From positions 86,472-150,471 of the forward strand of contig CAYXSX010000004.1 in the NCBI GenBank assembly GCA_964467925.1: a DNA stretch of 64,000 nt, given 5' to 3'. Below the pieces are notes generated by a model. The model saw only the letters and a list, made by a program, of their open reading frames with translations. It did not search any database and was not told the origin of the DNA. Position numbers and translations under genes: made by a program. Positions 43,448-51,900 of this stretch are shown here, in pieces (position 1 is the stretch's first letter; each line of letters starts with the position of its first letter). Source of the stretch: CAYXSX01 sp964467925 (GTDB lineage: Bacteria; Pseudomonadota; Alphaproteobacteria; Micavibrionales; Micavibrionaceae).

Positions 43448-44281
43448 ATGACGCCGATACAATCCGGAATTCCTCTTATGAACGCGCAAGCCCTTGATAT
43501 GGGCAAGCTCAAGGCCGTGCATCTTTCGCACGCACCGGAAGACTTTTACCGCCGCATGGTGGAGGCCAAAAAAACCGCGTTAGAGAGCGATTACGCGCAA
43601 AAGCCCGATACGTCTCAGAATCCGGCCTATCAGAACTATGCGACAGTGATGGTAGGGGGCAAAGTTGTGGCCGAAATCGACAATCACGGCTATACGACAA
43701 CCTCCAATTCGCTGGGTGCGAAACTACAAGATCAATTGCCGAACGAGGCTGGCGGCGTCATTCAAGGGCCAAAACTGGCGCAAGCACGGGCGGAATTTAT
43801 TGCCGAAATGCTCGGCGGCGAGGTGGTAAAATCTTCCACCGCGTTAACGCAGACCCAATTCCGCGCCATCACTGCGGTAGAAATGAAAGTGGATGTTGCC
43901 GCAATGCAGGAAGATCCGCGCTATGAGGAGCTGCAAAAACTCCAGCAGGCCCGCACGGCGTTTCTGGCCCAGAAGATCGCGCAAGAAAACGGCGAGGAGG
44001 TAGAGGTCAAGGTCCAGCCTGAAAACGCCGACGCCGTAAAAGAACAAGCGCAAAAAATGGCCGATGAGGCAAAGGAAAAATTCCTCGATTATATGAGCAA
44101 AACCCCGGAAGAACGCTATTACGAAGCCATTTTGCGGGAAATGGGCCTAACGAAGGAAGAGCTTGCGGCCCTGCCCCCCGATGAGCGCGCCAAGATAGAA
44201 GAGAAAATAAAAGAAGAAATCGCCCAGCGTATGGCGGATAACATGAGCGAGAACGAGAAGGAAAAAGAGCAGGCGGCTTAA
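43448..44281 (+). CDS. Hypothetical protein with coiled-coil C-terminus
   Basis: Not recognised. A 277-residue acidic protein. The first 130 residues are mixed; residues 150-277 are Glu/Lys/Gln-rich helix, probably a coiled coil (LQKLQQARTAFLAQKIAQENGEE, EELAALPPDERAKIEEKIKEE). It has a strong AAAAGGAGCG site before the ATG. It lacks a signal peptide. It may be flagellar or phage-tape-like in look, but no specific link was seen. Confidence 0.6.
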   Translation: MTPIQSGIPLMNAQALDMGKLKAVHLSHAPEDFYRRMVEAKKTALESDYAQKPDTSQNPAYQNYATVMVGGKVVAEIDNHGYTTTSNSLGAKLQDQLPNEAGGVIQGPKLAQARAEFIAEMLGGEVVKSSTALTQTQFRAITAVEMKVDVAAMQEDPRYEELQKLQQARTAFLAQKIAQENGEEVEVKVQPENADAVKEQAQKMADEAKEKFLDYMSKTPEERYYEAILREMGLTKEELAALPPDERAKIEEKIKEEIAQRMADNMSENEKEKEQAA

Positions 44282-44297
44282 TTAAAACCTGCTCACC

Positions 44298-45209
44298 TTA
44301 CCCCGCATTACGCAGCACCAGCGTAGCCCAGCCGTCGATATCCTCGCGCGTATGAAGGGTGAAATCCTCCGCCTCGTAAACGCTTAAAACGCTGTCGGCC
44401 TGCTCGCTCAGCATGCCGGATAAAATAACGAAACCGTTTTCATCGCTCACGCCCTTAAGATCATGCGCCATCTCAATCAGCGGACCGGCCAGAATATTGG
44501 CGATGATCAGATCAAACGGCTTTTTCTTTTGCACGTCTTTCGTGCGGAACCCGTCCCCGGTCGCGCATATCATTCCGGCGGCATCGCCCGGCACGTTATT
44601 GAGGTCGCGGTGACGGGCGGCCACGATCACGGCCTCCTCCTCTATATCCACCGCCAAAATCATGGTCTTCCAGAGCTTCCATGCCGCCACCGCCAGAATA
44701 CCGGACCCCGTGCCCATATCCAGCACGTTCCACGGACACACCCCCTGTTCCTCCAGCGCGACCATGGCGTTCAGGCATCCTTCCGTCGTCGCGTGCTCGC
44801 CCGAACCGAAGGCCGTGGCCGCATCGATCTGAAGTCCCATTTTATCGGCGGGCACGCTTCCTGCATAATGGCCGCCGTAAATGAAAAACGGCCCGATTTC
44901 AAAGGCGGGGAATTGCTTGTAGCTTTCGCTCAGCCAGTCCGTATCTTCGGGGATTTTATCAACCCGCCAGTCATTGGCCGCCACATCGAGATCAAGATCG
45001 TAAATCGCCCCTTGAAGCAGCAAGCGCGCCGTCATATCGGCATCGGCCATAGGTGATTCCATGATCCATTCCACTTCCCATTCCGTGTCCTTTTTGTGAT
45101 GGGCACGCAAGGCCGTAACCGCGACCGCGCGGTCCTCGAACGCCCCGGATAGCGAGGCGACCTGAGTTTCGGTGAAATGGGCCGGAAGTTTTATCCGCGC
45201 CGTATACAT
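44298..45209 (-). CDS. prmA: Ribosomal protein L11 methyltransferase
   Basis: A 303-residue SAM-dependent enzyme that trimethylates ribosomal protein uL11. Motif I is LDMGTGSGILAVAAWKL, and the catalytic-region NILAGPLIEMA is present (the usual NxPF-like site). The N-terminal substrate-binding domain is shorter than in E. coli. It follows the FYDLN gene after 3 bp, suggesting one transcript. Confidence 0.92.
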   Translation of the reverse strand: MYTARIKLPAHFTETQVASLSGAFEDRAVAVTALRAHHKKDTEWEVEWIMESPMADADMTARLLLQGAIYDLDLDVAANDWRVDKIPEDTDWLSESYKQFPAFEIGPFFIYGGHYAGSVPADKMGLQIDAATAFGSGEHATTEGCLNAMVALEEQGVCPWNVLDMGTGSGILAVAAWKLWKTMILAVDIEEEAVIVAARHRDLNNVPGDAAGMICATGDGFRTKDVQKKKPFDLIIANILAGPLIEMAHDLKGVSDENGFVILSGMLSEQADSVLSVYEAEDFTLHTREDIDGWATLVLRNAG

Positions 45210-45212
45210 GGG

Positions 45213-45680
45213 TTACTTATCGTCTTCTTCGTCTTCGCCATCAAAGTCTTCCAGATCCGCTTCCTCGGTCAGGGCGTCTGCCTCGGGATCGTCAGGAAGC
45301 TCGTCATCCATGTCATCGTCATCCATGTCGTCGTCGAGATCGTCATCGTCATCCAGAGAAATAGATACATCGTCGGAATCATCATCGTCGCCGGATGTCT
45401 CCAGATCTTCAAGGCTCACAACCTCCACATCGTCTGGTTCGTCCTCGATTTCATCTTCATCGTCGCTTGATGCTCTCTTTTTAGCGGCGGCGGCGGATAC
45501 CTGACCTGCGCTCTCATCATTGGCGGCGGCACGGCCACGGCGTGATTTCAACTTCACTTCGCCGGTAAACTCGGTGTTACAGGCGGGGCATACGATCGGG
45601 CGTTTGTCGAAATCGTAAAACCGTGTTCCGCAGCTTGTGCAAATTCTCTTAAAACCCTTGGTCTGTGCTTTCACGGCCAT
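45213..45680 (-). CDS. FYDLN-acid family zinc-ribbon protein
   Basis: A 155-residue protein of the alphaproteobacterial TIGR02300 type. A zinc ribbon near the N-terminus has Cys14-x-x-Cys17 and Cys31-x-x-Cys34, with RFYDFD between (FYDLN in the family name). The rest is a very acidic tail of Asp/Glu runs. The function is unknown. AAGGAG lies before the ATG. Confidence 0.92.
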   Translation of the reverse strand: MAVKAQTKGFKRICTSCGTRFYDFDKRPIVCPACNTEFTGEVKLKSRRGRAAANDESAGQVSAAAAKKRASSDDEDEIEDEPDDVEVVSLEDLETSGDDDDSDDVSISLDDDDDLDDDMDDDDMDDELPDDPEADALTEEADLEDFDGEDEEDDK

Positions 45681-46025
45681 GTATTACTCTCCTTAAAAAT
45701 TCAAAAAATCCGTAGTCCTCGAAATGCCTCATTTCGGGCGGTGTGTCAAATGGAATGTGTCTAGGTCTTGGCGGAATTTCGGCTTGAAAAATGTACTTCC
45801 GCTTTTTCAAATGAATTGCGACTGTCAATAGATAGATTTGGCTCAAAATTTTTGAGGATGATGCAAGAAACGGCGGCACATAAGATAAAAAAATTATCCT
45901 ATGCAAGTTTCCATCGTTATAAAATTACAAATTTATATTGACATATATAAAAAAACACCGTACAAAATTTTTCATATTGCAAAATTTATGAAAGATTCAA
46001 TTTAAAGTTTTGAGAGGGAAGAGAT
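45681..46025. other. Long AT-rich intergenic region
   Basis: A 345-bp gap between divergent genes, notably AT-rich from 45770 onward compared with the flanks. It holds the ribosome site of the FYDLN gene at its left end and a promoter for the 46026 gene. I see no defensible small gene or repeat. Confidence 0.5.
45938..45966 (+). promoter_or_regulatory. Candidate promoter of the 46026 gene
   Basis: TTGACA (45938-45943), 17-bp spacer, TACAAA (45961-45966). The -35 is perfect and the spacing ideal. Confidence 0.6.
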
Positions 46026-47438
46026 ATGACCCAACAAATAACCGCACAGCAAGTCAGAGAGAGTACTGCGGCACTAACGCCAGAGGCAATTAACGCTTTG
46101 ATAGCAAAAGCAATCGCAGATAATGAGCAATATTACACCCCAAACGCAGAAGTCAAGTGCCAAATAGCGAGACATGTAGTGGACGACCTCCCTATCATAA
46201 GATGTCTAGACGCTGCCAGCTTCCAAAGAGGTAAGTATGGTGGTTTTGCCTATGGCGGTTGGGAAGCCGGTGAGTGGAGAGGGCCTTATGTGAGTTTATT
46301 TCTAGAGTGGCTAGACTTTAATGGGCTGGCGACAGGAGAAGTGCGGCCGGCATATGAGGATGATCCTGCCTATTATAGGCTTTCTAGCATAGCGCCACAA
46401 AAGAAAGTCGATGAGGATGCTTGTTTTACGCGATATGTTGCTTATCTTTATGCGCAAATCCCAGACGAAGCAATCGAGGTCAAAAAGGCCTTTATAACTA
46501 AGGCTATTCATATCCTGAAAGCTCTTGCACTTGAAGGTAGTATTGGTATAGGAAAAACTGACCATGTAAGTTACAGGGGTTATGAAGGAATTAAGAATCG
46601 CTTTGACGATACCATCGCCATTTTTATGGCCGATCCTGCTATACGTTCCCATGTCATCGAAGCTCTGGCAGAGTCAACCATAGGACCCAAAAACTACCTT
46701 TGGAACGTCCCTGTTGTTTATAAAATAGCAGATATAGCAACGGAAAATCCCGAGTTGCGTGAAATCATTGCGCTTGCATTCGCGGGGGTGCTTCCCAAAA
46801 TGGTTGAAGAAGAAAGAGGGATTATTCGGTCCCTTAATCAGTTTGTAATAAGTGCAGATCCTTCACCAAAAAGAACGATTTCACAGATAGCGGCAATTCA
46901 AATGCTTAAGGCTCTGAAAGAGGCGCCAAACCTTAAAAGATCCACTGCTGTCAGTGTTGTGGATACTATATATAGCGCATTCACTGAGCCCTGTTTAATT
47001 GGTCACGGGGGACAGGAAATAAGTGCCATATCTCAAGCCGTTTTTGATGCATTGGGAATATCCCCGGAAGAGCTGACAACTACCTTTGGCCGGTTAACGA
47101 ACGGTGATAAAATCGGCATTGCCCCGCTCTCAGCAAAAGCGGTTATCGTATCGCTTCAAGAAGGCGGAAAACTTTCCAACCCTGCGCAATTTCTTGTGGG
47201 TCGGCTGGCAGGAAAGCTCGATTCTCCCGAACCTTCTGCTCGTGCTTTAACTTCCGATCCTTTTGCGGGACTACACCACTGGGGCACTTATAGGCTCCCT
47301 GATGAAGCAAAACGTTTTCTTGCTCAAGCCTTTGCAACACATGGAAAACCTATGTCCCGGGCGGTTTCTATTGGTGAACAATTGGTAGGGGCAGGTAATA
47401 AAACTTATGCTCCTGATCTCGAACCGGCTACAGCCTGA
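46026..47438 (+). CDS. Hypothetical protein, 470 aa, isolated transcription unit
   Basis: Not recognised. A soluble, mostly helical protein with a GYRGYEGIKNRF region near residue 185 and a second helical half with several Ala/Leu-rich segments. There is no signal peptide and no obvious catalytic motif. It has its own promoter and a strong terminator, and its codon use is AT-richer than the neighbours. Both suggest horizontally acquired or independently regulated cargo. GAGAGGGAAGAG precedes the ATG. Confidence 0.65.
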   Translation: MTQQITAQQVRESTAALTPEAINALIAKAIADNEQYYTPNAEVKCQIARHVVDDLPIIRCLDAASFQRGKYGGFAYGGWEAGEWRGPYVSLFLEWLDFNGLATGEVRPAYEDDPAYYRLSSIAPQKKVDEDACFTRYVAYLYAQIPDEAIEVKKAFITKAIHILKALALEGSIGIGKTDHVSYRGYEGIKNRFDDTIAIFMADPAIRSHVIEALAESTIGPKNYLWNVPVVYKIADIATENPELREIIALAFAGVLPKMVEEERGIIRSLNQFVISADPSPKRTISQIAAIQMLKALKEAPNLKRSTAVSVVDTIYSAFTEPCLIGHGGQEISAISQAVFDALGISPEELTTTFGRLTNGDKIGIAPLSAKAVIVSLQEGGKLSNPAQFLVGRLAGKLDSPEPSARALTSDPFAGLHHWGTYRLPDEAKRFLAQAFATHGKPMSRAVSIGEQLVGAGNKTYAPDLEPATA

Positions 47439-47467
47439 TTCTCTGATTATATTTTATATCTGGTAAC

Positions 47468-47507
47468 AAAAGGCCGTATGATATTTGGCTTATCACACGG
47501 CCTTTTT
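47468..47507 (+). terminator. Intrinsic terminator
   Basis: A stem of about 15 bp with one mismatch (AAAGGCCGTATGATA against TATCACACGGCCTTT), 7-nt loop, five T. It isolates the 46026 gene from the fatty-acid operon. Confidence 0.9.
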
Positions 47508-47628
47508 CCTAGCTTCCATTAATATTTGGAAACCCGTAGACCCGAGGCCTATATCATTATAAAATAAAAGAATTCGGTGCCGATTCTTTATCTTAGCGGC
47601 GCTCCATCAATTATTTAGAGGTATCCCC

Positions 47629-48756
47629 ATGCAAAAATCTGTCGTGATTTGCGGCTTCAAACGCTCCCCCATGCATTTCGCCAATAAGGGCGAGCTCGCC
47701 AAGGTGCGCCCCGACGATATGGCCGCGGCTGTTATCAAGGCGCTGGTCGAAGAAACGGGCGTAAAGCCGGAGGATATCGAAGACCTTTTAATGGGCTGCG
47801 CCTTTCCGGAAGGGGAGCAGGGCTTTAACATCGCGCGGCTTGTGGTGAACCTCGCCGGCCTGCCTGTTTCCGTGGGCGGGGCGACCGTAAACCGTTTTTG
47901 CGGCTCTTCCATGACCACGATTCATCAGGCTGCGGGTTATATCCAGATGGGCGCGGGCGAGGTTTTTATCGCGGCGGGCGTAGAGAGCATGAGCCGTATC
48001 CCAATGGGCGGATTTAACCCCATGCCCAACCCCGCACTGGGCGAGATTTACCCGCAGGCCTATATGTCGATGGGTGAAACGGCGGAAAATCTTGCGAAAA
48101 AATACAAAGTTTCTCGCGCCGAGCAGGAGAAATTTGCTGTGGCCTCACATCACAAGGCAGCGAAAGCTGCCGAAAGCGGGGCGTTTGATGCAGAAATCGT
48201 GCCTATCGGTGATGTAAAAACCGACGGCACCATCCGCCCCGACAGTTCCGAAGAGGCCTTGGCAGGACTGAAACTCGCCTTTGATGAAAACGGAACGGTA
48301 ACGGCGGGCACGTCTTCACCGCTGACGGACGGCAGCGCCGCGGTTCTTGTAGCATCCGAGGAATATGCCGATAAACACAAACTTCCCAAACTGGCGCGTA
48401 TTAAATCTATCGCCGTATCGGGCTGTAACGCCGAAATCATGGGGATAGGCCCTGTTCCGGCTAGCAAAAAGGCATTAGAGCGCGCAGGGCTGAAGCTCGA
48501 AGACATGGATATTATCGAGCTTAACGAAGCTTTCGCTGCGCAAGGACTGTCCGTCATCAAGGAACTGGGCATTGATATAAACAAGGTCAACCTGCATGGC
48601 GGGGCGATAGCTCTAGGTCATCCGCTGGGAACATCCGGCGCGCGGATCACGGGTAAAGCCGCCAGCCTGCTTGTGAGCGAGAAAAAGAAATACGCGCTGG
48701 CCACCATGTGCATCGGCGGCGGCCAGGGCATCGCGACCGTGCTGGAGGCGATTTGA
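47629..48756 (+). CDS. Acetyl-CoA C-acyltransferase (thiolase)
   Basis: A 375-residue thiolase that cleaves 3-ketoacyl-CoA in beta-oxidation. The acylated Cys91 is in NRFCGSSM, the His is in GGAIALGHPLG, and the second Cys is in MCIGGGQG. It forms an operon with the multifunctional enzyme: the stop TGA overlaps its ATG by one base. FadA/FadI-type is likely; its length is on the short side. Confidence 0.92.
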   Translation: MQKSVVICGFKRSPMHFANKGELAKVRPDDMAAAVIKALVEETGVKPEDIEDLLMGCAFPEGEQGFNIARLVVNLAGLPVSVGGATVNRFCGSSMTTIHQAAGYIQMGAGEVFIAAGVESMSRIPMGGFNPMPNPALGEIYPQAYMSMGETAENLAKKYKVSRAEQEKFAVASHHKAAKAAESGAFDAEIVPIGDVKTDGTIRPDSSEEALAGLKLAFDENGTVTAGTSSPLTDGSAAVLVASEEYADKHKLPKLARIKSIAVSGCNAEIMGIGPVPASKKALERAGLKLEDMDIIELNEAFAAQGLSVIKELGIDINKVNLHGGAIALGHPLGTSGARITGKAASLLVSEKKKYALATMCIGGGQGIATVLEAI

Positions 48757-51167
48757 TGACCGCTATCAATAAAATCGCCGTTATCGGCTCTGGCGTGATG
48801 GGAAGCGGGATAGCCGCGCAAGTGGCGAATGCGGGTGTGCCTGTGGTCTTGCTCGATATCAAGGTCGAGGGCAAGGAGCTTGCCAAAGACGCTGTGGCGA
48901 AAATGCTTAAGGCAGATCCTGCACCGTTTATGCGCAAGTCCAATGCGAAACTGATTACCACGGGCAATCTGGATGATGATCTCGCTTTGTTGAAGGATTG
49001 TGACTGGATCATCGAGGTCGTTCTAGAAGACCTCAAAGTCAAGCACGCAACCTATGAGAAGCTGAACAAGCACCGCAAAAAAAGCTCCATCATTTCTTCG
49101 AACACTTCCACCATTCCGTTGGAGAATTTGGCAGAGGGACAGGGCGAAGATTTCGCCAAAGATTTCATGATCACCCACTTTTTCAACCCGCCGCGTTATA
49201 TGCGCTTGCTGGAGCTGGTCACGAGCAAGAAAACCCGCAAAGAAGCCATTGAAACGATCCGTGAATTTTGCGATGTGCGTCTGGGTAAGGGCGTGGTGCA
49301 ATGTAATGATACGCCTGGTTTCATCGCTAACCGTCTTGGTGTTTTCTGGCTGACCGCTGGAATTAACGAAGCGATTAAGGCGGGTATTTCTATCGAAGTG
49401 GCTGACGCTGTAATGAGCCGCCCTGTCGGTATCCCTAAAACAGGCGTCTTCGGTTTGATTGATTTGGTTGGCATTGATTTGATGCCCAAGCTGGCAGAAT
49501 CTCTGCTCTCCACGCTTTCCAAAGACGATGAATACCGTACAATTTTTGTCGATTATCCGTTTGTTCACCAGATGATCGAAGCAGGCTATACGGGCCGTAA
49601 AGGCAAGGGCGGTTTTTACCGTTTGAACCCTGACGCCCCCAAAGGCGATAAAGAGAAACAGGCTTTGGCCATTACAGCCGATAAATTTGAAGAAGCCCAA
49701 TACGAGAAATCAAATAAGAAAGCGGCAGAATCTTTGGCTTCGGTTGGCGCGGGTAAAAAAGGTCTTCGTGCCGTCGTAGAGGCTGATGATGAAGGCGGTG
49801 CTTATGCATGGAAAGTGCTGTCACAAACGCTGGCTTATGCGGCCTCACTGGTCGGGGAGATTGCCGATACGGTCTATGATATCGATGAAGGCATGAAGCT
49901 TGGTTATAACTGGAAGAAGGGGCCGTTCGAAATGATGGACGATCTGGGCCCTGCATGGCTTGCTGAAAAACTTGGCGAGGAAGGGATCAAGGTTCCCGCC
50001 ATTCTTTCCAAAGTGGGCGATGGCAAGTTTTATAAAATCGAAGATGGTAAGCAATATTACTTCGGCACCGACGGCAAGTATCACGAGATCGTCCGTCCCG
50101 AAGGTGTGCTCCTGCTCAGCGATATAAAACTGAACTCAGAACCCGTTGAGAGAAACGGCTCCGCCTCGCTTTGGGATATCGGTGACGGTGTTCTGTGCCT
50201 TGAAAAGACATCGAAGATGAATACCTTCGATGAACAGATTTTCGAGATGATCAACAAAGCCATCAAGATTATCGGTGATGGCAAAGGCGATTACAAAGCG
50301 CTGGTTGTTTACAATGAGGGCTCCAATTTCTCCGCTGGTGCCAATCTGGGGCTCGCGCTCTTCATGATTAATATCGCGATGTGGGCGCAGGTTGAGCAGT
50401 TCATCGCAGCGGGCCAGAAAACCTTCATGGATTTAAAATACGCTCCGTTTCCGGTCGTTAGTGCGCCGAGCGGTTTGGCGCTGGGCGGCGGCTGCGAAAT
50501 CCTCTTGGCGTCTGATGCAATCCAGGCGCACGCCGAAACCTATACCGGCCTTGTCGAGGTTGGCGTGGGCGTTATTCCCGGCTGGGGCGGCTGTAAGGAA
50601 ATGATTTTGCGCCTGCAGGAACGGGAGAAAGCCGCCTATAAAGGCAAGGTGGAGAAATTCGGGCGCGATGCGCTTTGGTTCTCCCCTCCGGTTTCCCCGA
50701 TGGGCGCTGTGCGTAAGGCGTTTGAAACAATCGGTACGGCAACGGTTGCCAAGTCGGCACAAGAAGCCGTTGATATCGGTTATTTCCGCGAAAGCGATGG
50801 TATCACCATGAACCGTGATCGCTTGCTTTTTGATGCGAAAAAACGCGCGTTGGAGCTAGCCAAAGATTATCAGCCGCGTGAGAAGGTGGAAGATATCCGC
50901 CTTCCCGGCCCGACCGGAAAAATGGCGCTCGATATGGCCGTATCCGATCTTCGCAAAAACGGCAGCGCGACAGATTACGACGTCGTGGTTTCCGATCACC
51001 TCGCCACCGTGCTTTCAGGCGGTCCCAAAGCTGACTGGACAAGCCCCGTTTCCGAAGATGATCTTTTAAAATTGGAGCTGCAGCAATTCGCCAGCCTCGT
51101 GAAAAACGAAGGCACCATGGCGCGTATTGAGCACATGCTGGAAAAAGGCAAACCGCTGAGAAACTGA
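48756..51167 (+). CDS. FadN-type 3-hydroxyacyl-CoA dehydrogenase/enoyl-CoA hydratase
   Basis: An 803-residue bifunctional beta-oxidation enzyme. The order is reversed relative to E. coli FadB: the NAD-binding dehydrogenase domain is N-terminal (IAVIGSGVMGSGIAAQ, then THFFNPPRYMRLLELV and a C-terminal dehydrogenase domain), and the crotonase fold is C-terminal (FSAGANLGLA, LGGGCEILLASD, GVGVIPGWGG). This matches the FadN arrangement of Bacillus. It is coupled to the thiolase and is followed by a family B repeat. Confidence 0.9.
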   Translation: MTAINKIAVIGSGVMGSGIAAQVANAGVPVVLLDIKVEGKELAKDAVAKMLKADPAPFMRKSNAKLITTGNLDDDLALLKDCDWIIEVVLEDLKVKHATYEKLNKHRKKSSIISSNTSTIPLENLAEGQGEDFAKDFMITHFFNPPRYMRLLELVTSKKTRKEAIETIREFCDVRLGKGVVQCNDTPGFIANRLGVFWLTAGINEAIKAGISIEVADAVMSRPVGIPKTGVFGLIDLVGIDLMPKLAESLLSTLSKDDEYRTIFVDYPFVHQMIEAGYTGRKGKGGFYRLNPDAPKGDKEKQALAITADKFEEAQYEKSNKKAAESLASVGAGKKGLRAVVEADDEGGAYAWKVLSQTLAYAASLVGEIADTVYDIDEGMKLGYNWKKGPFEMMDDLGPAWLAEKLGEEGIKVPAILSKVGDGKFYKIEDGKQYYFGTDGKYHEIVRPEGVLLLSDIKLNSEPVERNGSASLWDIGDGVLCLEKTSKMNTFDEQIFEMINKAIKIIGDGKGDYKALVVYNEGSNFSAGANLGLALFMINIAMWAQVEQFIAAGQKTFMDLKYAPFPVVSAPSGLALGGGCEILLASDAIQAHAETYTGLVEVGVGVIPGWGGCKEMILRLQEREKAAYKGKVEKFGRDALWFSPPVSPMGAVRKAFETIGTATVAKSAQEAVDIGYFRESDGITMNRDRLLFDAKKRALELAKDYQPREKVEDIRLPGPTGKMALDMAVSDLRKNGSATDYDVVVSDHLATVLSGGPKADWTSPVSEDDLLKLELQQFASLVKNEGTMARIEHMLEKGKPLRN

Positions 51168-51177
51168 CACCGCAGGT

Positions 51178-51252
51178 GTCATCCTGAGAGAGCGCAGCGA
51201 ACCGAAGGATTTCTTTCATGCTTATGAGATTCTTCGCTTCGCTCAGAATGAC
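51178..51252. repeat. Dispersed palindromic repeat, family B
   Basis: A 75-bp imperfect palindrome, from GTCATCCTGAGAGAGCGCAG to CTTCGCTCAGAATGAC. It ends seven bases before the ceramidase-like start codon. Confidence 0.8.
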
Positions 51253-51258
51253 AGAAAA

Positions 51259-51900
51259 ATGGAAGACTACATCGATCTTTACTGTGAACGTCTTGAACCC
51301 GGCTTATGGGCCGAGCCGATGAACGTAATCACCAACGCCGCGTTTTTTATTGCGGCGCTGGCGGCGTTTATGCTGGCAAAGCGCGAAGGAAAATTGAACC
51401 TCCAGACCGTTATCCTGATCGCTCTTATTATCGTCATCGGCACGGGCAGCACATTGTTCCACACCACGGCGACCTTCTGGGCGATGATGGCCGATTCCCT
51501 GCCGATCCTTTTTTATCAAATCGCGTTTCTGGCGTTTTACACCTGTCGTGTGATGGATGCGGGCTGGAAGGGGACATGCCTTATGCTCGCCGCATTCGCG
51601 GTTACGGTTTCCGCGTTTTACCGCTTGCCCGGGGAATGGCTGAACGGCTCGATCGCTTACGCGCCGGCGTTTATTTTCCTGCTGGGTTTGGGAATCTGGC
51701 ACTGGCGCAACAACAAAACCGAGCCCCTAGGCCTTTTGCTGGCGGCGGGGGTGTTCGCCCTCTCACTTGTCTTACGCAGCCTAGACATGAGCATATGCCC
51801 GGCCTTCCCCCTCGGCACCCATTTCGCATGGCACATCCTGAACGGGGTTGTACTGTATTTGACAGCTAGGGCGTGGGTTTTGAACGGAAAGAGGGTCTAA
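51259..51900 (+). CDS. Alkaline ceramidase family membrane protein
   Basis: A 213-residue protein with about six to seven hydrophobic segments. GTGSTLFHTTATFWAMMADSLPI carries the Ser, His and Asp of the ceramidase/CREST family zinc site, and HFAWHILNG supplies the later His pair. It could hydrolyse a ceramide-like or other lipid amide. Eukaryotic ceramidase homologues also occur in some alphaproteobacteria. Its stop overlaps the convergent gene by four bases. Confidence 0.8.
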   Translation: MEDYIDLYCERLEPGLWAEPMNVITNAAFFIAALAAFMLAKREGKLNLQTVILIALIIVIGTGSTLFHTTATFWAMMADSLPILFYQIAFLAFYTCRVMDAGWKGTCLMLAAFAVTVSAFYRLPGEWLNGSIAYAPAFIFLLGLGIWHWRNNKTEPLGLLLAAGVFALSLVLRSLDMSICPAFPLGTHFAWHILNGVVLYLTARAWVLNGKRV

